The notes under the pieces are model-generated. The model did not search any database. It saw only the letters and a program-made list of their open reading frames with translations, and had not been told where the DNA came from. This document shows, in pieces, positions 1 through 9,664 of a DNA stretch of 64,000 nt. Position 1 is the stretch's first letter. Each line of letters starts with the position of its first letter. A program made the translations under genes and the position numbers. The DNA is taken from NCBI RefSeq assembly GCF_000308815.1, contig NZ_BAFX01000048.1:28904-92903 (forward strand), read 5' to 3'. Origin of the DNA: Nocardia concava NBRC 100430. GTDB lineage: Bacteria > Actinomycetota > Actinomycetes > Mycobacteriales > Mycobacteriaceae.

Positions 1-2
1 CC

Positions 3-1697
3 GAATCCGCCGTGGTCGGAGACCGCGCGCCCGCCGTCGACTGGGCGCGCCGCGCGGGCGACAATGCCTTGCGCGAGTTGGCCTTCGAGGAGGCCGCCCG
101 CCTCTACGGCACCGCCCTCGAACACGCCACCGGCCTCTCGTCCGCTGACCGCGGCCGCCTCCTCGTCGCCCGCGCTACCGCCCACCTCCGCGCAGGCCAC
201 CTGGACCCCGCTCGCTCCGACTGCGTCGCCGCGCGCGCCCAAGCTCACCGCACCGGCGATACGACACTGCTCGCCGAGAGCGCGCTGGTCCTGGAGCCCA
301 TGGGAAATCTGCTGTGGGACCGCGATATTCACCAGTGGTGCAGCGAGGCCCTGGCGAACCGCGATGGTCAGGGACTGTCGGATGCTCTGCGGACGCGGCT
401 GTTGGCGCGGGTGACCGAGGCGGGGGTGTACCTGGGGTATTGGGCGGAGGCCGACGAAACCTCGTCGGCGGCGGTGGAATTGGCGGATCGGTGTGGGGAT
501 TATGAGGCGCTGGTGGCGGCGTTGCGGGCGCGGCAGTTGGCTTGTACCGGGCCGGAGTATTTGGCGGAGCGGGCCGGGCTGGCGGGGCGGATGATCGAGA
601 TCGGGGTGCGGACGGGGCGGCCCGGTACCGAGTTGTGGGGGCGGTTGTGGGCGATCGATAGCTATTGGGAGAGAGGGGATATCGGGGGAGTCGAGACCGA
701 GTTGGCGCGGTTGCGGTGGTGTGCGCGGCACACCGGGGGACCCATGGCGAACTGGCATGTGTTGATCACCGAGGCTGCGGTCGCGCAGGCGAGGGGTGAG
801 TTGGACACGGCGCTGCGGGTCGCGGAGCAGGCCCGGGAGCTGGCCGAAACCCTGGGGCATCCGGCCGGTTTCGGTGCCTTCCGTTCGCTGCTCGGGAATG
901 TGGGCCACCATCGCGGTCATGCGGACGAAGCTCTCGAGGTGCCGCCGGACGCGCATCGCGGCGAGGTGCGCAATCGCCTCTTCATGGCGCTGGGCCCGGC
1001 GCAGCCGCTGTCCGAATGTGGTCGATTGGACGAAGCCGGTGTCCTGTACCGCAGTCTGGGACCGCCGCGGCAGTGGGAGATTCCGCCCTTCTTCCGGCTC
1101 GTCGTCCTGGCCGTCGGCGGCTCGATCGCGATGGCCCTCGGGATCACCGCCGATCTCGAATGGTTCGTCGAACAGTTCCGGCCCTACCGTGACCGGCACG
1201 TCGTCAGTGGCGCGGGCAACGCGCACTACTTCGGTCCGGTGGCACTGTGGCTGGGCAAGTTCGCCGCCGTGCTCGACGATCCGGAGACCGCCGAACGTGA
1301 GTTGCGGGCCGCGCGGGAGGTCTGCCGCGCCAATGGCGCGAAGGGGTACGTCGTCGAGGCGGAGTGCGAGCTCGCCGAGCTGCTGCTCAACCACGGGGCG
1401 ACCGAGGAGGCGCTGGCGCTCGCGAAAGGCGCTCTGCCGCACAGTGAATCGATCGGCATGCCGCCCTGGACCGAGCGGCTGCGCCGGGTTATTGCCGAGG
1501 CGTCGGCGCGGGCGGTGCTGTCCCCGCGCGAGCGCGAAGTGGCCGAGCTCGTCGCCAAGGGCCTGAGCAACCGCGAGATCGCCGCGGCGCTGGTGCTGTC
1601 CGAGCGCACCGCGCAGAACCATGTGCAGCACATCCTCACCAAGCTCGGCTTCACCAATCGCGCTCAGATCGTGGCCTGGGTGAGCCGGGGACACTGA
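3..1697 (+). CDS. LuxR-family transcriptional regulator, C-terminal part (5' end outside window)
   Basis: The reading frame is open from the left edge, and the first possible start (GTG at 12) lies inside what reads as continuous protein, so the gene is cut by the window. The visible ~560 residues are a long helical TPR-like region (repeated Ala/Leu-rich helix pairs such as [17 protein letters not shown]) followed by a C-terminal LuxR/GerE helix-turn-helix with [20 protein letters not shown] and the recognition part [17 protein letters not shown]. This is the layout of large ATP-binding LuxR (LAL/MalT-like) regulators, whose AAA ATPase would be upstream of the window. Ligand and targets cannot be told. 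The next gene starts 53 bp downstream on the same strand. Confidence 0.85.
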   Translation, partial: ESAVVGDRAPAVDWARRAGDNALRELAFEEAARLYGTALEHATGLSSADRGRLLVARATAHLRAGHLDPARSDCVAARAQAHRTGDTTLLAESALVLEPMGNLLWDRDIHQWCSEALANRDGQGLSDALRTRLLARVTEAGVYLGYWAEADETSSAAVELADRCGDYEALVAALRARQLACTGPEYLAERAGLAGRMIEIGVRTGRPGTELWGRLWAIDSYWERGDIGGVETELARLRWCARHTGGPMANWHVLITEAAVAQARGELDTALRVAEQARELAETLGHPAGFGAFRSLLGNVGHHRGHADEALEVPPDAHRGEVRNRLFMALGPAQPLSECGRLDEAGVLYRSLGPPRQWEIPPFFRLVVLAVGGSIAMALGITADLEWFVEQFRPYRDRHVVSGAGNAHYFGPVALWLGKFAAVLDDPETAERELRAAREVCRANGAKGYVVEAECELAELLLNHGATEEALALAKGALPHSESIGMPPWTERLRRVIAEASARAVLSPREREVAELVAKGLSNREIAAALVLSERTAQNHVQHILTKLGFTNRAQIVAWVSRGH

Positions 1698-1749
1698 ATT
1701 CACCTGCCCGTCGAGCGAGCGTCGACCGCGTCTGCCACAGTCGAGGGCT

Positions 1750-3429
1750 ATGAAGGGTCGTGTTCTGGGTCTGTGCGCGGCGGTGCTGAGCATCGGCCTC
1801 GTAGCGGGGTGCGGTGGCGGCGGGGAAACGAGCAAGCCTGCCGGTCCGACTGCGGTGCCGCTGGTTTCGACCGGTGATCTGCCCGCCGCGCAGACCGGCG
1901 AGGTGCACCTGTTCGGCATCAATGACCTGCACGGCAACCTGCAGCCGCCGGACGGGTCCAATGGCAAGGTGGGCACGTTCACCGCCGGGGGAGCGGCCTA
2001 CCTGTCCGCGCACCTCGCGCGCCTGAAGGCGGCCTATCCCGACAGCGCGGTCCTGGCGGCGGGCGACAATATCGGTGCCAGCCCGCTCATCTCGGCGCTG
2101 TTCCACGACGAGCCGACCATCGACTTCATGAACTCCATCGGCGTGGTCGCCTCGTCCGTCGGCAATCACGAATTCGACCACGGCGTCACCGAATTGAAGC
2201 GCCTGCAGCAGGGCGGCTGCGCGGCCGACGGCTGCACCCCGGGCGAGAAGTTCACCGGCGCGAAGTTCCCCTACCTGGCCGCCAATGTCACCGACTCGAA
2301 TGGCAACCTGCCGCCCGGCCTACGCCCGTGGACCATGCTGCAGCTCGGCGGCCACAAGATCGGCGTAGTCGGCACCGTCACCACCGACACCGAACACATC
2401 GTGCTACCCGAGGGCATCCGCGGCTTCCGCTTCGGCGACGAGGCCGACGCCATCAACAAGTACGTGCCCGAGATGAAGGCGGCGGGCGCGGAGACGGTGG
2501 TGGCGCTGCTGCATGACGGCGGCGCCCAGCAGGCGAAGGGCGCACCCCTCGACTACAACGGCTGCGCCGATATCTCCGCGAACGTGAAAGCGTTGGCGCA
2601 CAAGACCGATGACGCGGTGTCGGTCATGATGACCGCGCACAGCCACCAGGCCTACAACTGCACCCTCGACGGCAAGGTCGTCACCCAGGCCGCCTCTTTC
2701 GGCCGCCTGGTCACCGATGTGACGCTGCGCTTCCACGACGGCAAGGTCGACGCCAAGGCCGTCAACCGGGTCGTCACCCGCGACATCACGCCTGCCCCCG
2801 CGACGGTCCAGCTGGTGGATTTCTTTGCCGGGCAGTCGAAACCGCTCGCGCAGCGGGTGATCGGCAGCTCCACCGCCCCGCTGCCCGCCGAGCCCGCCGG
2901 GGCCGGTGACTCCCCGCTGGGCGATGTCATCGCCGACTCCATGCTCGACGCCATGGCGAATGTGCAAGCGGTGGCGGCCTTCATGAATCCCGGCGGCGTG
3001 CGCGCGGGCCTGACCGGCGGCAATATCACCTACGAGCAGGCCTATACGGTGCAGCCCTTCGGTAATGCCGTGGTGGCCCTGGCGCTGACCGGGCAGCAGA
3101 TCCTGGGCCTGCTCGAACAGCAATGGGACAACGTGAGCAAGCCCGCCGTGCTCTCGATAGCGGGCATCACCTACTCCTACTCGGACTCAGCGCCCAAGGG
3201 CCACAAGGTGATCAGCGACACCGTCCGCGTTGCCGGTCAACCTTTGAACCCCGCCGCGTCCTATCGCGTATCAACCAACAACTTCCTTGCGGCAGGCGGC
3301 GACGGTTTCACGATCTTCACCCAGAGCACCGAAACCGTGGTCGGCCCCAGTGATCTCGATGCCCTGGAGTCCTACCTGCGCTCCCATGCCGCCGTCACCC
3401 CACCCCAGAGCCGCGTCGAGAAGCGCTGA
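1750..3429 (+). CDS. Secreted lipoprotein 5'-nucleotidase / metallophosphatase
   Basis: A 559-residue UshA-type enzyme expected to dephosphorylate extracytoplasmic nucleotides. The N-terminus is a lipoprotein signal with lipobox LVAGC (Cys about residue 24), so it is probably membrane-anchored outside. The dimetal phosphatase domain shows NDLHGNLQP, GDNIGASPL, GNHEFDHG and the His-x-His of MTAHSHQAYNC. The C-terminal 5'-nucleotidase substrate domain contains NPGGVRAG and YTVQPFGNAV. All usual metal-ligand motifs are present, so an active enzyme is expected. It ends 3 bp before the stop of the convergent MpaB-like gene. Confidence 0.92.
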   Translation: MKGRVLGLCAAVLSIGLVAGCGGGGETSKPAGPTAVPLVSTGDLPAAQTGEVHLFGINDLHGNLQPPDGSNGKVGTFTAGGAAYLSAHLARLKAAYPDSAVLAAGDNIGASPLISALFHDEPTIDFMNSIGVVASSVGNHEFDHGVTELKRLQQGGCAADGCTPGEKFTGAKFPYLAANVTDSNGNLPPGLRPWTMLQLGGHKIGVVGTVTTDTEHIVLPEGIRGFRFGDEADAINKYVPEMKAAGAETVVALLHDGGAQQAKGAPLDYNGCADISANVKALAHKTDDAVSVMMTAHSHQAYNCTLDGKVVTQAASFGRLVTDVTLRFHDGKVDAKAVNRVVTRDITPAPATVQLVDFFAGQSKPLAQRVIGSSTAPLPAEPAGAGDSPLGDVIADSMLDAMANVQAVAAFMNPGGVRAGLTGGNITYEQAYTVQPFGNAVVALALTGQQILGLLEQQWDNVSKPAVLSIAGITYSYSDSAPKGHKVISDTVRVAGQPLNPAASYRVSTNNFLAAGGDGFTIFTQSTETVVGPSDLDALESYLRSHAAVTPPQSRVEKR

Positions 3430-3432
3430 GGC

Positions 3433-4710
3433 TCAACGCCGAAACTCCTCGACCGGGGTGAATTCGGCATCCCGGTCACCGACCTCATTGCGATACCACT
3501 GCTCGCGCCGATACCTCTGCACCCGATCCGCGACCGCGTCCAGCCCGGGCACGGTGCGGCGCAGCGTTTCCGCCCCGAACACCACCGGCGCCTGCACCAG
3601 CGGATGCAGCACCCACGGGAACCGGCGCGGCATCCGATGCCGGGCGTAGGTGGCGGGCGGCAGCCAGAATCCGGTGTATCCGATCTGCACGCGATAGTTG
3701 ATCTCGTCGCGAATTCGCTTGGCCCACGGGGTATCCGGCTTGGGCGCGAACGCGGGCAGATAGGACTCCACCAGCTCCTCGCCATCCGTGCCCGCCGTGT
3801 GTGCGCGTTTGACGAAGGCCGCGAACATCAGCCGCACGGCGGCCTGGAAATCGCGCGGATACCAGGCAGGCTGCACGCCCAGCAGATGGCCGACATATCG
3901 CCAGAAGTGCAGTGTCGCTTCGATTTCCGAGATCGTGGTCTGATGGCCGAGGCTCCACAGCGCCAGCCCCGGCACCACGCTGCCGCCCATCAGGGTGAGC
4001 GTGGCATCCCCGACGCTGATCGGCACGCCCCACGCGTCGTAATCCCATTCCGGCCGCTGCATGAGCTTGCGCCGGATGAACACGTGCATGATCCGCACCC
4101 GCATGGCGGTCTGTCGCCCCCGCGCCCCGGCATCCAGCCCGCCCGGCTCGGAGACGTCGATCCAGAACCGCACCGTCTCCAGCTGCCGCTTGTGCGCCTT
4201 GTCCCCGGCGTACCCGCCCGCGTACGACAGCGGCTTGGTGATCGAGCTCTCCGAGTACATCTCCAGGGTGCTGGTGGTGGCGAAGCTGAAAACCGAAGTC
4301 CCCCAACGCCGGAACACCTTCGCGCCCTGCGCCACCAGCTCGGTGTCCAGCCAGTCGGGCGCGGTCTCGAACTCCTCGAACAATGCCCGCAGGGTCGGCG
4401 GCGCGTCGGGGACGCTGTCCACGCCGTGGGTCAGCGCTCGATCCAGCATGGCCCGCCCGGCCTTGGGTCCGATCTCGCCCAGGTACACCTCGTCGACGAA
4501 CGCCTCGGCGACCGGATCGGCCTGGTAGTAGGCGGTCGCGAAGGCCCGCACCAACTCCTCGTCGGGTTGCGGATCGAATCGGAACACTCCGCGCCACATC
4601 CGCCGCGCCCACTGCACCCGCGGATCGGCGAGCCGGTCCCAATACCGGAACTCGCTCGGAATCTTCCCGGCCGCAGCCGCTTCCAATGTCGCGGGAGCCT
4701 TGCCTGCCAT
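3433..4710 (-). CDS. MpaB/Lcp-type oxygenase family protein (DUF2236)
   Basis: A 425-residue protein of the family that includes latex-clearing protein Lcp and fungal MpaB, heme-dependent oxygenases of isoprenoid chains. Visible family features are the early FRYWDRLADPRVQWARRMW segment, the helix VRIMHVFIRRKL with a His at the position of the proximal heme ligand in Lcp (about residue 210), and the later FWRYVGHLLGVQPAWYP segment. There is no signal peptide or membrane anchor, so a cytoplasmic location is inferred. The substrate is unknown; most actinobacterial paralogues are uncharacterised. It is transcribed divergently from the HD-domain gene at 4872, with about 160 bp between. Confidence 0.8.
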   Translation of the reverse strand: MAGKAPATLEAAAAGKIPSEFRYWDRLADPRVQWARRMWRGVFRFDPQPDEELVRAFATAYYQADPVAEAFVDEVYLGEIGPKAGRAMLDRALTHGVDSVPDAPPTLRALFEEFETAPDWLDTELVAQGAKVFRRWGTSVFSFATTSTLEMYSESSITKPLSYAGGYAGDKAHKRQLETVRFWIDVSEPGGLDAGARGRQTAMRVRIMHVFIRRKLMQRPEWDYDAWGVPISVGDATLTLMGGSVVPGLALWSLGHQTTISEIEATLHFWRYVGHLLGVQPAWYPRDFQAAVRLMFAAFVKRAHTAGTDGEELVESYLPAFAPKPDTPWAKRIRDEINYRVQIGYTGFWLPPATYARHRMPRRFPWVLHPLVQAPVVFGAETLRRTVPGLDAVADRVQRYRREQWYRNEVGDRDAEFTPVEEFRR

Positions 4711-4871
4711 GGGTGCAGCCTAAGTTTCCCGCCCGGTCCCGAGCAGAGATTTCCGGCCAACCCTCGAACGGCTCGGGCAAGCTGCGGGCCTTGCTTTTCC
4801 GGATGGAATTTTCCAGATGTTTTCTGATCGACGGTGGTGGCCGCGCCCGGCCTCGCCATAGGGTGCCGCTC

Positions 4872-5426
4872 ATGAATCCCGCGACCGTCACCACCGTCGA
4901 CGACCTCATGTCCCTGCTGGCTGACTGCGAAGACGCCTGGGACATGCCCGACCGCAGCGGCGATCCGGTCGACATCCTCGATCATGACCGCCAGTGCGCC
5001 GAGATCCTGCGCCGCGACTTTCCCGAGGATGAGGAACTGCAGGTCGCCGGGCTGGTCCACGACATCGGGCATGTGCTGTTTCCCGGCGACGACGCGGGCC
5101 ACGGCGTGCACGGCGGCGATGCGGTGCGCGATCTGCTCGGCGACCGTGTCGCCCGTCTGGTCGAACTCCATGTGGTAGCCAAGCGGTACCTGGCGGCCAC
5201 GGATTCGGTGCACGCGGCGGCACTCTCGCCCTCCAGCCAGCGCACGCTGGTCGCCCAGGGTGGTCCCATGACGGCCGAGGAGATCGCCGCCTTCGAATCG
5301 GATCCGGACTTCACCGCCGCCATCGCCCTGCGTCGCGCCGACGACGCGGGCAAGGTCGTCGGCCTCACCGTCCATCCCCTGGACGTCTGGCGGCCGATCA
5401 TCGAACGCGTGGCCGCGACGCGCTGA
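4872..5426 (+). CDS. HD-domain protein resembling PhnZ-type oxygenases
   Basis: A 184-residue protein with the metal-binding pattern of mixed-valent di-iron HD oxygenases. The visible elements are DHDRQC, then GLVHDIGHVLF (the HD pair plus a further His), GHGVHGG, ELHVVAKRYL and a late ADDAGK. The combination of HxxAKRYL and a late D-D-x-x-K is characteristic of the PhnZ/TmpB-like branch (organophosphonate C-P oxidation) rather than HD phosphohydrolases. ATG 4872 is the first start that gives only the conserved domain; the longer upstream reading frame overlaps the opposite gene. No other phosphonate gene is nearby, so the substrate is open. Confidence 0.75.
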   Translation: MNPATVTTVDDLMSLLADCEDAWDMPDRSGDPVDILDHDRQCAEILRRDFPEDEELQVAGLVHDIGHVLFPGDDAGHGVHGGDAVRDLLGDRVARLVELHVVAKRYLAATDSVHAAALSPSSQRTLVAQGGPMTAEEIAAFESDPDFTAAIALRRADDAGKVVGLTVHPLDVWRPIIERVAATR

Positions 5427-5500
5427 TTCCCCATTCTGATCGTGAACGCGCCGGAATGACCGGGTCGGAGGCACTTGCCGCCACGGCATAGACTCGCTCT

Positions 5501-6409
5501 ATGCCATTGTCGCCACGGGTGCCCGACCTCGCCGCGCTCGATCTGCTGCTCTCGGTGATCGAGCTGGGCAGTCTCGGGCGCGCGGCCAAGGCGCACGGGA
5601 TCAGTCAGCCGTCGGCGAGTTCGCGGATTCGGTACCTCGAGCAGCTGGTGGGGGTGCCGGTACTGGAGCGGACCACGCTCGGCTCGCGGCCGACGGCGGC
5701 GGGCGCGCTGATCGCCGAGTGGGCGCGCGATGTGGTCGACGCGGCCGAACGCCTCGACGCCGGGATCGACAGCCTGCGCGCGCAACGGGATTCGCGGCTG
5801 CGGGTCGCGGCCAGCCAGACCGTCGCCGAATATCTGTTCCCCAAATGGCTGATCGGATTGCGGGCCCGCATGCCGGAGACCTCCATCGCCCTGGAATCGG
5901 GCAATTCAGCGGAGGTTGCGAAGGCGGTGCTGGAGGGCCGGGCCGGCATCGGATTCGTCGAGAGCCCGAAGCTGCCGGGCGGCCTGGAAAGCCATGTGGT
6001 GGCCAATGATCGGCTGGTCGTGGTGGTCGCCGCCGGTCATCCCTGGGCCAAGCGGCGCGAGGTCGGCGCGGCCGAGCTGGCGCGCACGCCCCTCATCTAC
6101 CGCGAGCCCGGATCGGGCACCCGCAACTCCTTCGAGCGGGCCATGAGCGCCGATATGCCCGGCTGGGAGCCGAATGTCGCGCTGGAACTGTCCTCCACCA
6201 CGGCCATCAAGACCGCGGTCGCCGAGGGTGTCGCCCCGGCGGTGCTCAGCTCACTGGCGGTGGCGACCGAACTGGCCGAGGGCACCCTGGTCTCGCCGGG
6301 CGTGGTCGGCCTGAATCTGGACCGGCAGCTGCGTGCGGTCTGGCCTACCGGCCAAAAGCCGACCGGTCCCGCGCGTGACTTGTATGCCATTGCGCGCCGC
6401 CCGATTTGA
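5501..6409 (+). CDS. LysR-family transcriptional regulator
   Basis: A 302-residue LysR regulator. The N-terminal winged helix (about residues 8-66) reads LDLLLSVIELGSLGRAAKAH followed by ISQPSASSRIRYLEQ. The C-terminal periplasmic-binding-like effector domain runs from about residue 95 (RLRVAASQTVAEYLFPKWL) to the end. The effector is unknown. It lies 74 bp after the HD-domain gene on the same strand; LysR genes usually control a neighbour, but no divergent gene is present here, so the target is not evident. Confidence 0.88.
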   Translation: MPLSPRVPDLAALDLLLSVIELGSLGRAAKAHGISQPSASSRIRYLEQLVGVPVLERTTLGSRPTAAGALIAEWARDVVDAAERLDAGIDSLRAQRDSRLRVAASQTVAEYLFPKWLIGLRARMPETSIALESGNSAEVAKAVLEGRAGIGFVESPKLPGGLESHVVANDRLVVVVAAGHPWAKRREVGAAELARTPLIYREPGSGTRNSFERAMSADMPGWEPNVALELSSTTAIKTAVAEGVAPAVLSSLAVATELAEGTLVSPGVVGLNLDRQLRAVWPTGQKPTGPARDLYAIARRPI

Positions 6410-6437
6410 GTCCGTTCTGGGAGTTTTGCGTGAAGTG

Positions 6438-6465
6438 TTGACAGAGTGACGCCTATCACCATAAT
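6438..6465 (+). promoter_or_regulatory. Sigma-70/SigA-like promoter
   Basis: TTGACA at 6438-6443 and CATAAT at 6460-6465 are separated by 16 bp, in an AT-richer stretch after the LysR gene. The -35 matches 6/6 and the -10 matches 5/6 to the consensus, which is unusually good for this genome. The likely target is the small gene at 6615, implying a leader of roughly 140 nt. Confidence 0.5.
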
Positions 6466-6614
6466 CTTCCGGCGCGGGCACTGCGGATTTCGCGAGGACG
6501 GACTCTGCCTGCATATTTCTGTCGTCAATACAATGGCTTCGCTGAATTCGCAGCCCGAAGACACAAGTGCGCCAACGCCTCCCGTGAGTGTTATCAAAGG
6601 GTTATGGTCACCGC

Positions 6615-6890
6615 ATGGTGCGAACCGCCGCCGCAGCCGCAGACCCGGATGAACCTGACATTCCGGCCACTGCATCGCGGCCAAAGCTAGAGGTTGTTCA
6701 AGAATCGCCTGACCCCGAAGCGCCACAGCAGCACTCCTTCGGCGCACACGTCCTGAGCGCGGCCGATATCGAGCGACTCCCGTCCTCGGCCCGGCACCGC
6801 ATCGCGGCCTTCATCCACCTGCAGGTGGCCACCCTGGAGGAGTGGCCCGAACCGGTCCTGCCCCCAATTCCCGAGCTCGACGAGATCTGA
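6615..6890 (+). CDS. Small hypothetical protein
   Basis: A 91-residue, mostly acidic and proline-rich protein not recognised. The N-terminal third is low-complexity (Ala, Pro, Asp, Glu). The C-terminal part, from SAADIERLPSSARHRIAAFIHLQVATLEEW, looks like a folded helical segment. ATG 6615 is chosen over upstream GTG 6588 because the intervening codons look non-coding; neither start has a strong Shine-Dalgarno. A consensus-like promoter lies about 150 bp upstream. There is no signal peptide or membrane segment. Confidence 0.5.
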   Translation: MVRTAAAAADPDEPDIPATASRPKLEVVQESPDPEAPQQHSFGAHVLSAADIERLPSSARHRIAAFIHLQVATLEEWPEPVLPPIPELDEI

Positions 6891-6905
6891 ACCCGCTCGG
6901 AGCCC

Positions 6906-6971
6906 TTTGCGCCTCCGGCCAGTTGAATATTTCGTGCTTCCGGCCAGATGCCCCTTTGTGCTTCCGGCCAG
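6906..6971. repeat. Three direct repeats of 17 bp at about 24-bp period
   Basis: Copies of TTTGYGCYTCCGGCCAG lie at 6906-6922, 6931-6947 and 6955-6971; the last two differ only in the third base. They fill the gap between the small gene ending at 6890 and the beta-helix gene starting at 7040, at spacings of 25 and 24 bp. They could be an operator array for the downstream gene or a small VNTR. Confidence 0.65.
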
Positions 6972-7039
6972 ATAGCACCGCCGGATCCTGGGATTTTGCC
7001 GGATGGCTCCGGTAGTCCGGCCTGACATGGTCAAAGACC

Positions 7040-8662
7040 ATGAACACCTTGCGGCCGTCCAGCCCGAAGCATCCCCGAACCCGTGCCGCGACCCTGCTGG
7101 CCGTCCTGGTGGCCCTCGGTGCCCACGCCCCCGGACTTGCCGCGGCCGAACCGGATTCGAGCACCTGGTACGTCCGCGCGGGCGCTCCCGCGGGCGGAAC
7201 CGGTAGCGCGGAAGCGCCTTTCGACTCTCTCGCCCGTGCCGAGGCGGTCTCCCGTGACGGCGACACCATTCTCGTGCAGCCCTCCACCGCGACGCTGGAC
7301 GGCGGCATCGCGCTCAAACCCGGCCAGAAGCTGGTGGGCGACGGCCCCGCGGTCATCGGGGCCGATGCCGCCGCGCTGCCCCGGATCACCAACACGACCG
7401 GTGCCCACGACGGTGACGCCGTACGCCTGGCCGCGCGCACCGAGGTTCGCAATCTGGTCATCACCGGCGCCCGTCGTGGCGGCATCTACGGCACCGACGC
7501 GATCGGCACGGTGATCGCGGGCAATGACGTCACCGGCACGAATCAGCAGTGCGCCGACGGTTTCATGATCGGCCCCTTCGGTCTGCCGCCCACCCTCCCG
7601 CTGGGCGCGTCGATTCCGGCGCTGCCGGAGTTCATCACCCTCAACAATGGCTGGGCGGCCATCATGACCGACTTCCGCGCCGCGGCGGGCACGGTCCGCA
7701 TCGAGGGCAATACCGTCCACGACACCGCCTGCGGCGACGGCATCGATATCCGCGCGCTCGGCGCCAGCGATATCGATGCCGCGGTGAGCCGGAATACGCT
7801 GCGCGACATCAATCTCGGCCTGGCCAAGCTGTCGGTGCTCACCATCGGCGTGCAGGCCGGCGACAACGCCCGGCTGACCGGCCGGATCGACGGCAACTCC
7901 GAGACCGATATCGCCACGGCCGCAACGGGTCTGACCAATGTCATGGCCGACAGCGAGGGCGTCTTCATCAACCCCTTCGGGCAGGCGCACCTGGATGTCA
8001 CCGTGGACGCCAACCAATTCCACAATGGCTACGGCAATTTCTCCGCCAATGGCCTGGAGTACGCGACCACCAGCGGTACGCCCGACAGCCGGGTCACGGT
8101 GACCAACAGCGTCTTCGACAATGTCACCGGCGACCTGATCGAGAACTACAACCTCAGCACCGGTGGCGCGCATCAGTCGCTGACGTTGAAGAACGTGTAC
8201 GCACATCATTCCACCTTCCCGGGCGCGGCGCTGAATTCCGTTGTTCCCGCGAATCTCGGAACCTGTGTGGTGACAACCAATTTCGGCCGCGCCGCGCACA
8301 CGGACCTGACCATCGCCGACTCGGATTTCGGTGATTGCAGCGCCGACGGCATCGGCCTGATCGCCTACACCCCGGCCGGAAGCGAGCCCAGCACCGCCGC
8401 GCTCACCTTCGATATCCGCGACACGGTTCTCGGCGGAGCCGCGGCCAATGGCATCAGCATCCGGAATATCGGCGACACCGCCGTGCTGCACGGCTCCATT
8501 GTGCGCACCTCGATCGCGGCGGCCCGGGAATCGCTGCTGCGGGCGAGCAGCAGTGGAGGCCGAATCGGCAGTGCCGCAATTGATCTGAGCGATATCACCC
8601 TGGATGGCAAGGCGGCCGATCGGCAGGCCGTGCAGAAGGAACTGATGTCCAATTTGTCGTGA
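7040..8662 (+). CDS. Secreted right-handed parallel beta-helix protein
   Basis: A 540-residue exported protein. The N-terminal signal is a basic n-region, a hydrophobic core AATLLAVLVALGAHAPGLAA and a likely cleavage after AAA (about residue 35). After the conserved opening TWYVRAGAPAGGTGSAEAPF, typical of DUF1565-type pectate-lyase-like folds, the chain is a series of Asn/Ile/Val-rich rungs (for example VIAGNDVTGTN, VRIEGNTVHDTACGDGIDI, VTNSVFDNVTGDLIENYN). No catalytic pectate-lyase residues were recognised, so the role may be binding or structural, or polysaccharide cleavage. Expected outside the cell or on its surface. Confidence 0.75.
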   Translation: MNTLRPSSPKHPRTRAATLLAVLVALGAHAPGLAAAEPDSSTWYVRAGAPAGGTGSAEAPFDSLARAEAVSRDGDTILVQPSTATLDGGIALKPGQKLVGDGPAVIGADAAALPRITNTTGAHDGDAVRLAARTEVRNLVITGARRGGIYGTDAIGTVIAGNDVTGTNQQCADGFMIGPFGLPPTLPLGASIPALPEFITLNNGWAAIMTDFRAAAGTVRIEGNTVHDTACGDGIDIRALGASDIDAAVSRNTLRDINLGLAKLSVLTIGVQAGDNARLTGRIDGNSETDIATAATGLTNVMADSEGVFINPFGQAHLDVTVDANQFHNGYGNFSANGLEYATTSGTPDSRVTVTNSVFDNVTGDLIENYNLSTGGAHQSLTLKNVYAHHSTFPGAALNSVVPANLGTCVVTTNFGRAAHTDLTIADSDFGDCSADGIGLIAYTPAGSEPSTAALTFDIRDTVLGGAAANGISIRNIGDTAVLHGSIVRTSIAAARESLLRASSSGGRIGSAAIDLSDITLDGKAADRQAVQKELMSNLS

Positions 8663-8875
8663 TGTGGCCAATTGTTAACCATTGGTCCATTTCTTGAATA
8701 CCTAGATTAACGGCGAAAGTCCTTGCCGGGCAACGTGTCAGGAAAATGTGCGTCCAGTCACTTATGGCAAATATGCATTGCCACTTGTCTGATAACAGAC
8801 TTAAGGTTTGCTTGTCAGTAACTGAACCTGCGACGTGTCCTGATTCCGCAGGCCTACTCAATCGAGGTAAATCAA

Positions 8876-9601
8876 GTGCTCAAGCGTGGACTCGTCGCGG
8901 CTTCCGCATTGGTGGCCGCAATCACGACCATCACCGCAGGAGCGGCAAATGCCCAGCCCGCCACCGGTGATGTGGGTGCCGTCCACTGGACCGCATCCGC
9001 CACCGACCGATCGGGCACCATCACCACCGATGTCGGTTCCATGGATGTCGAAAACGGCGTCTTCAAAATCAAAGGCGCCGATGGCACGGTGGTTGCCGGA
9101 ACCGAACTGACCTTCCGCGTCGACGATTTCGTCTTCCCCATCGCGGCGGAAATCCGTGGCCTCACCGCCACCCTGACCCCGCAATTCGATCTGCAGCACG
9201 CGGTCTATCAGCCGGTCGCCATGCCTTTCGAAGACACTGCCCCCTGGAAGACCCCGTACGACCGTGAGCAGGCGGCCTGGAACCGCATGAAGGACACCAT
9301 CTCCATCGGCGCCACCATCGGCACCCTGGTCGGCGGCATCGGCGGCGCCGCCGTCGGCTGCGCCCTGGGCGGCATCGCCGTCGGCTCCGGCGCCACCCTC
9401 GCCACCGGCATCATCGGCGGCCTCTTCTTCTTCCTCCCCGGCGCGGTCGTCGGCTGCCTCGCGGGAGCCGCCGCCATGGGCGCCCTGGGCGCCGTCGGCG
9501 GCATGATCCTGGTCACCGCCCCTGTGGCCATCGCCGCCGCGGTCCAATACTTCACCACCATCAACGAGCCCTTCACCCCGGCGCCGGCTCCGGCGAAGTA
9601 G
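8876..9601 (+). CDS. Secreted protein with C-terminal glycine zipper
   Basis: A 241-residue protein starting at GTG 8876, with GAGGT 7-11 bp upstream. A signal peptide with core GLVAASALVAAITTITAGAANA is probably cleaved after ANA. Residues about 30-115 form a beta-rich domain. Residues about 145-225 are a long Gly/Ala-rich glycine-zipper stretch (repeated GxxxG as in GTLVGGIGGAAVGCALGG) interrupted by LFFFLPG, which should insert in or line a membrane. This layout is common in Nocardia/Rhodococcus hypothetical exported proteins; no function is assigned. The 213-bp upstream gap is AT-rich and should hold its promoter. Confidence 0.7.
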   Translation: MLKRGLVAASALVAAITTITAGAANAQPATGDVGAVHWTASATDRSGTITTDVGSMDVENGVFKIKGADGTVVAGTELTFRVDDFVFPIAAEIRGLTATLTPQFDLQHAVYQPVAMPFEDTAPWKTPYDREQAAWNRMKDTISIGATIGTLVGGIGGAAVGCALGGIAVGSGATLATGIIGGLFFFLPGAVVGCLAGAAAMGALGAVGGMILVTAPVAIAAAVQYFTTINEPFTPAPAPAK

Positions 9602-9664
9602 CCGACGCGGGCTCCGGCCCCGGTCGCGCCGATGAGGGCGCGACCGGGGCCTCCGCTGGTTCTT

